NCBI GenBank assembly: GCA_937983075.1
Contig: CALKAQ010000079.1
Span: forward strand, 1 to 7,437
DNA: 7,437 bases
DNA from: an uncultured bacterium
Lineage (GTDB): Bacteria > Bacillota > Limnochordia > DTU080 > JAAYLA01
Reading direction: 5' to 3'
Numbering within the stretch: position 1 is the first letter of the stretch; each line of letters starts with the position of its first letter. Positions 4,954 to 7,437 of this stretch are shown here, in pieces. The translations under genes were made by a program, and so were the position numbers. Below the pieces are notes generated by a model, which was not told where the DNA came from, did not search any database, and saw only the letters and a list, made by a program, of their open reading frames with translations.

Positions 4954-6338
4954 GAGCCCGCCGAGAAATCGTTGACGATTTAGACCGGTTGCTGGAAGTG
5001 TTGCCCGACAGCATTCGCACTGCCTTGGCCGATGAACCTGGCCTCGATCAGCTGATCGAAATTGTACTCGACTTGGGTCGTGTTCCTGAAGCTCGTTTTC
5101 CCAAGCGTTACGTCGACCTGAGCGATCGACCCGTCACGCGGGAGCAGCTCGATTTCGTCCTCCAGCGGGTGGGCCAATTCGGGCGCGACAACCGGGCCGG
5201 CATCGAGCGTACGCTGCACCGCATCTCATGCATTCGCAACCGTCAAGGCGATATCGTCGGCATCACGTGTCGGGTGGGCCGGGCGGTTTTCGGCACGATC
5301 GAAATGATCCGCGACATCTTCGAGGACAGCCACAAAAGCGTCCTGCTCCTCGGTCGGCCGGGTGTCGGGAAGACGACGATGCTGCGTGAAATTGCCCGCG
5401 TCATGGCGGACAAGTACCGCCGCAGGGTGGTCGTGGTCGATACGTCCAACGAGATCGCAGGAGACGGCGATGTGCCGCATCCGGCCATCGGGCGGGCGCG
5501 CCGCATGCAAGTGCCGTTGCATATTCCCCAGGCTGACGTCATGATTGAGGCCGTGGAAAATCATATGCCGGAAGTCATCGTCGTCGACGAAATCGGCACC
5601 GAAGCGGAAGCCGAGGCGGCACGCACCATTGCCGAACGCGGCGTGCAGCTGATCGCGACCGCTCACGGCAATACATTGTCGAATCTCGTGATGAATCCGA
5701 CGCTCGCCGATCTTGTGGGAGGCATTCAATCGGTGACGCTGGGCGACGAGGAAGCGCGCAAGCGAGGCACTCAAAAGAGCGTCCTCGAACGCAAGGCGCC
5801 GCCGACGTTCGACATCGTCATTGAAATTCAGGAGAAAGACCGCGTCGCGATTCACCACGACGTCGCGAAAACCGTCGATCTGTTGCTGCGCGGCGTCGAA
5901 CCCCAGCCGGAAATTCGCTGTGTCGACGAGCGCGGCGAGCCGGAAATCGTACAGCGCTCGAATCTGCAGGAGCTGTATGCGAAAAATGCGCACCTGTACG
6001 GCGACGGGCGCTCCAGTGCCGGCGGGGGGGCGCCTGAACTTGACGGCCCGGTCAAAATTTATCCGTTTGCCGTCAGCCGGAACCGTTTGGAAGCCGCGAT
6101 ACGGGGATCGCAAGCGGCACTCGCCGTGACGCACCGGCTGGAGGAAGCCGATATCGTGCTGACGTTGAAGGGCAAGCAGCGCAAGCTGCCCAAGAAGGTG
6201 CGGCAGGCGGAGGAGCGGGGGATTCCCGTTCACGTTGTGCGCTCGAACACCCAGGCGCAAATACAAGGTTTCGTCGACGCCGTTGAAAGCCACGGGCCGC
6301 AAATTTTGTGGACAACGGCAAATGGAAAGGGTCGCTGA
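4944..6338 (+). CDS. Ycf45/SpoIIIAA-like P-loop ATPase without R3H domain
   Basis: This 464-residue protein is a close relative of the Ycf45 family (COG3854), found in cyanobacteria, chloroplasts and many Bacillota, and distantly of sporulation protein SpoIIIAA. An N-terminal region (about 15-125) has the LPDSIR, FGRDNRAGIERTLHRIS and CRVGRAVFGTI segments of the family. The ATPase core follows: Walker A GRPGVGKTT (137-145), VDTSNEIAGDG (165-175), Walker B VIVVDEIG (211-218) and a TAHGNT motif (239-244). A conserved C-terminal part (about 370-445) begins IYPFAVSRN. Family members usually carry an R3H nucleic-acid-binding domain after this; here the chain stops at 464 and the next gene starts one base later, so it is absent. 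The molecular function is unknown in the family. It is not spoIIIAA itself, because spoIIIAB-AH do not follow. The small overlap with yaaO and the near-contact with tmk suggest one operon. Start ATG 4944 or GTG 4950. Confidence 0.9.
   Translation: MPVRARREIVDDLDRLLEVLPDSIRTALADEPGLDQLIEIVLDLGRVPEARFPKRYVDLSDRPVTREQLDFVLQRVGQFGRDNRAGIERTLHRISCIRNRQGDIVGITCRVGRAVFGTIEMIRDIFEDSHKSVLLLGRPGVGKTTMLREIARVMADKYRRRVVVVDTSNEIAGDGDVPHPAIGRARRMQVPLHIPQADVMIEAVENHMPEVIVVDEIGTEAEAEAARTIAERGVQLIATAHGNTLSNLVMNPTLADLVGGIQSVTLGDEEARKRGTQKSVLERKAPPTFDIVIEIQEKDRVAIHHDVAKTVDLLLRGVEPQPEIRCVDERGEPEIVQRSNLQELYAKNAHLYGDGRSSAGGGAPELDGPVKIYPFAVSRNRLEAAIRGSQAALAVTHRLEEADIVLTLKGKQRKLPKKVRQAEERGIPVHVVRSNTQAQIQGFVDAVESHGPQILWTTANGKGR
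6324..6331 (+). promoter_or_regulatory. Ribosome binding site deciding a TTG start for tmk
   Basis: GGAAAGGG inside the last codons of the ATPase gene is a fair Shine-Dalgarno sequence 8 bases before TTG 6340. The only upstream ATG (6322) overlaps this site and has no ribosome binding site of its own at a useful distance. Confidence 0.6.
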
Positions 6339-6339
6339 T

Positions 6340-6954
6340 TTGAAAGGTTTTTTCATCACGTTTGAAGGCATCGACGGCTGCGGCAAGTCCACGCAGGCCG
6401 AGCGGCTGGTGGAGGCGTTGGTGGGGCAAGGGTACCCGACGCTCCATACACGGGAGCCCGGCGGCACCGCTTTAGGCGTGAAACTGCGAACCATGCTGCT
6501 GCATGAGAAGGAGCAGGAAATGGCTCCGGCGGCGGAGCTTTTGCTGATGGCGGCCGACCGGGCGCAGCATGTGGTGGAAGTCATCCGACCAGCGCTTCAG
6601 CGAGGCGACGTCGTCGTTTGCGAGCGGTATGTCGATTCGAGCGTCGCTTACCAGGGCGCGGCGGGTGTACCGCTTGAACACATTGCTGCGGTCAATGCGG
6701 TGGCGACGGAAGGTCTTCTTCCCGACTTGACCATTTGGCTCGACATCGATCCGGAGCATACGCTGGTCGACGGAGAGGCGGATCGAATCGAAGAACGCCC
6801 GCTGGCGTACCACCAAAGGGTCCGTCAACAGTATGCGCAAATTTGGGAGCGCGCAGCGGAGCGCGTGGTGCGTCTTGATGTGAACGGGCGTGCTGCGGAC
6901 GATGTCCACCAGGCCGTGTTGGCGATCGTCAACGAAAGGCTGCCGAGGAGGTAA
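6340..6954 (+). CDS. tmk: Thymidylate kinase (dTMP kinase)
   Basis: The product phosphorylates dTMP to dTDP with ATP, an essential step of dTTP supply. At 204 residues it is slightly shorter than most bacterial enzymes (205-215). It shows the family order: FFITFEG, P-loop GIDGCGKST (10-18), REPGGT (38-43), the DRAQH motif (73-77), ERYVDSSVAYQG (95-106) and DRIE with the downstream YHQRVRQQY (148-165). The LID stretch between DPEHTL and DRIE seems about four residues shorter than in E. coli Tmk, with loss of the usual arginine cluster. The TTG at 6340 is chosen because it gives the normal KGFFITFEG N-terminus and has GGAAAGGG (6324-6331) 8 bases ahead; the ATG at 6322 would add six atypical residues and overlap the previous gene. 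Only one base separates it from the ATPase stop, and six bases from the next start. Confidence 0.95.
   Translation: MKGFFITFEGIDGCGKSTQAERLVEALVGQGYPTLHTREPGGTALGVKLRTMLLHEKEQEMAPAAELLLMAADRAQHVVEVIRPALQRGDVVVCERYVDSSVAYQGAAGVPLEHIAAVNAVATEGLLPDLTIWLDIDPEHTLVDGEADRIEERPLAYHQRVRQQYAQIWERAAERVVRLDVNGRAADDVHQAVLAIVNERLPRR
6946..6951 (+). promoter_or_regulatory. Ribosome binding site deciding a GTG start for yaaR
   Basis: A perfect AGGAGG, inside the final tmk codons, lies 9 bases before the GTG at 6961. An ATG at 6956 is closer (4 bases) but opens a frame of only 13 codons. Confidence 0.75.
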
Positions 6955-6960
6955 GATGCG

Positions 6961-7428
6961 GTGCGCGTACGCATCGACGACGACCGCAAGCCGTTAAGGG
7001 CAACGACTCGGCATCGATCGGCGGAAGGGCGTTTGGGCCGTCCACAGCGAACCGAAGCCACTGTTTTTGAAGCTCATTTGACGGTGGCCGGGGAACGATT
7101 GCACCGGGCTGCGCTCGACGTGCTGCTGCAAAACGTTGATCATGCCAGCCGTGAATTGCTGCGCCACCGCGGGGAGCGCCAGCTGCAGGCGTACAAAGCG
7201 GCTGTGCGCGAATTCATCGAAGCGGCGTTGGAACAAACGTATGTCGTCGCCCGGGAAGAGCGGTTCAACCAATACGGCCAACGGGTGTTGACGGTATTGG
7301 TGCGTCGCGTCGATGAGAAATTGGAAGCGTTGACGATCGCAGTGTTGAAGGAGGACACGGGCGCGGCGCTGCGTCTGGCGGCGCGCCTTGATGAAATCCG
7401 CGGGCTGCTGCTCGATTTTTATCGGTGA
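6961..7428 (+). CDS. yaaR: YaaR family (DUF327) protein
   Basis: This 155-residue protein resembles the uncharacterised B. subtilis YaaR (DUF327, about 146 residues), found near tmk and holB in many Bacilli. Its first 35 or so residues are rich in arginine and poorly conserved. The rest is a predicted all-helical domain: a VREFIEAAL helix (about 81-89), the middle EERFNQYGQR stretch (about 99-108), and the C-terminal family ending with DEIRGLLLDFYR, close to the EIKGLLINLY ending of YaaR. No catalytic motif or membrane segment is visible, and the function is unknown. In B. subtilis, the c-di-AMP receptor gene yaaQ/darA lies between tmk and yaaR; here only six bases separate them. The stop at 7426-7428 is 9 bases from the window end, so the following gene (holB in B. 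subtilis) cannot be seen. Start is GTG, set by AGGAGG at 6946-6951. Confidence 0.85.
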   Translation: MRVRIDDDRKPLRATTRHRSAEGRLGRPQRTEATVFEAHLTVAGERLHRAALDVLLQNVDHASRELLRHRGERQLQAYKAAVREFIEAALEQTYVVAREERFNQYGQRVLTVLVRRVDEKLEALTIAVLKEDTGAALRLAARLDEIRGLLLDFYR

Positions 7429-7437
7429 TATTCACGG

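Noticed and set aside
5226..6584. A 452-codon open frame on the minus strand, antisense to the ATPase gene
   Set aside because: It lies exactly opposite a well-recognised coding gene, shows no family motif, and long antisense frames are expected in GC-rich codons. The translated sequence has low-complexity Arg/His/Asp bias typical of a shadow frame.
6956..6997. A 13-codon ATG frame between tmk and yaaR
   Set aside because: It shares the yaaR ribosome binding site with poor spacing and has no feature suggesting a leader peptide; GTG 6961 is better placed.

Overview
The window looks like a GC-rich, spore-forming member of the Bacillota, probably class Bacilli. The evidence is an anti-sigma factor Gin (CsfB) gene, strong AGGAGG-type ribosome binding sites, frequent GTG/TTG starts, and a gene set that resembles the Bacillus subtilis csfB-yaaO-tmk-yaaR neighbourhood. 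I cannot name the genus from the sequence.

Layout. Positions 22-51 hold a plus-strand terminator for a gene that lies before the window. Facing it, on the minus strand, is a secreted protein with fibronectin type III-like and LamG-like folds (120-1394), with its own weak terminator (64-87). Next, also on the minus strand, is a citrate synthase gene (1584-2711), ended by a strong hairpin terminator (1482-1521). A roughly 500-base divergent intergenic region (2712-3215) holds two candidate citrate synthase promoters and no convincing gene.

A plus-strand cluster starts at 3216 and runs to the end: csfB (3216-3401), a 91-base gap with a strong hairpin, a YaaO-type PLP-dependent Orn/Lys/Arg decarboxylase (3493-4953), a Ycf45/SpoIIIAA-like P-loop ATPase (4944-6338), thymidylate kinase tmk (6340-6954) and a YaaR/DUF327 protein (6961-7428). 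The last four are overlapping or 1-6 bases apart and are probably co-transcribed and partly translationally coupled. csfB may be separated from them by its own regulation, because its family acts in sporulation.

Compared with the B. subtilis order (csfB-xpaC-yaaN-yaaO-tmk-yaaQ/darA-yaaR-holB), xpaC, yaaN and the c-di-AMP receptor gene darA are missing here, and a Ycf45-like ATPase gene sits between yaaO and tmk. The most notable points are that insertion, the absence of an R3H domain on the ATPase, an extra C-terminal CxxC in the Gin protein, and an apparently shortened LID loop in thymidylate kinase. I did not find a clear new defence or mobile system; the window is mostly chromosomal housekeeping genes with unusual details.
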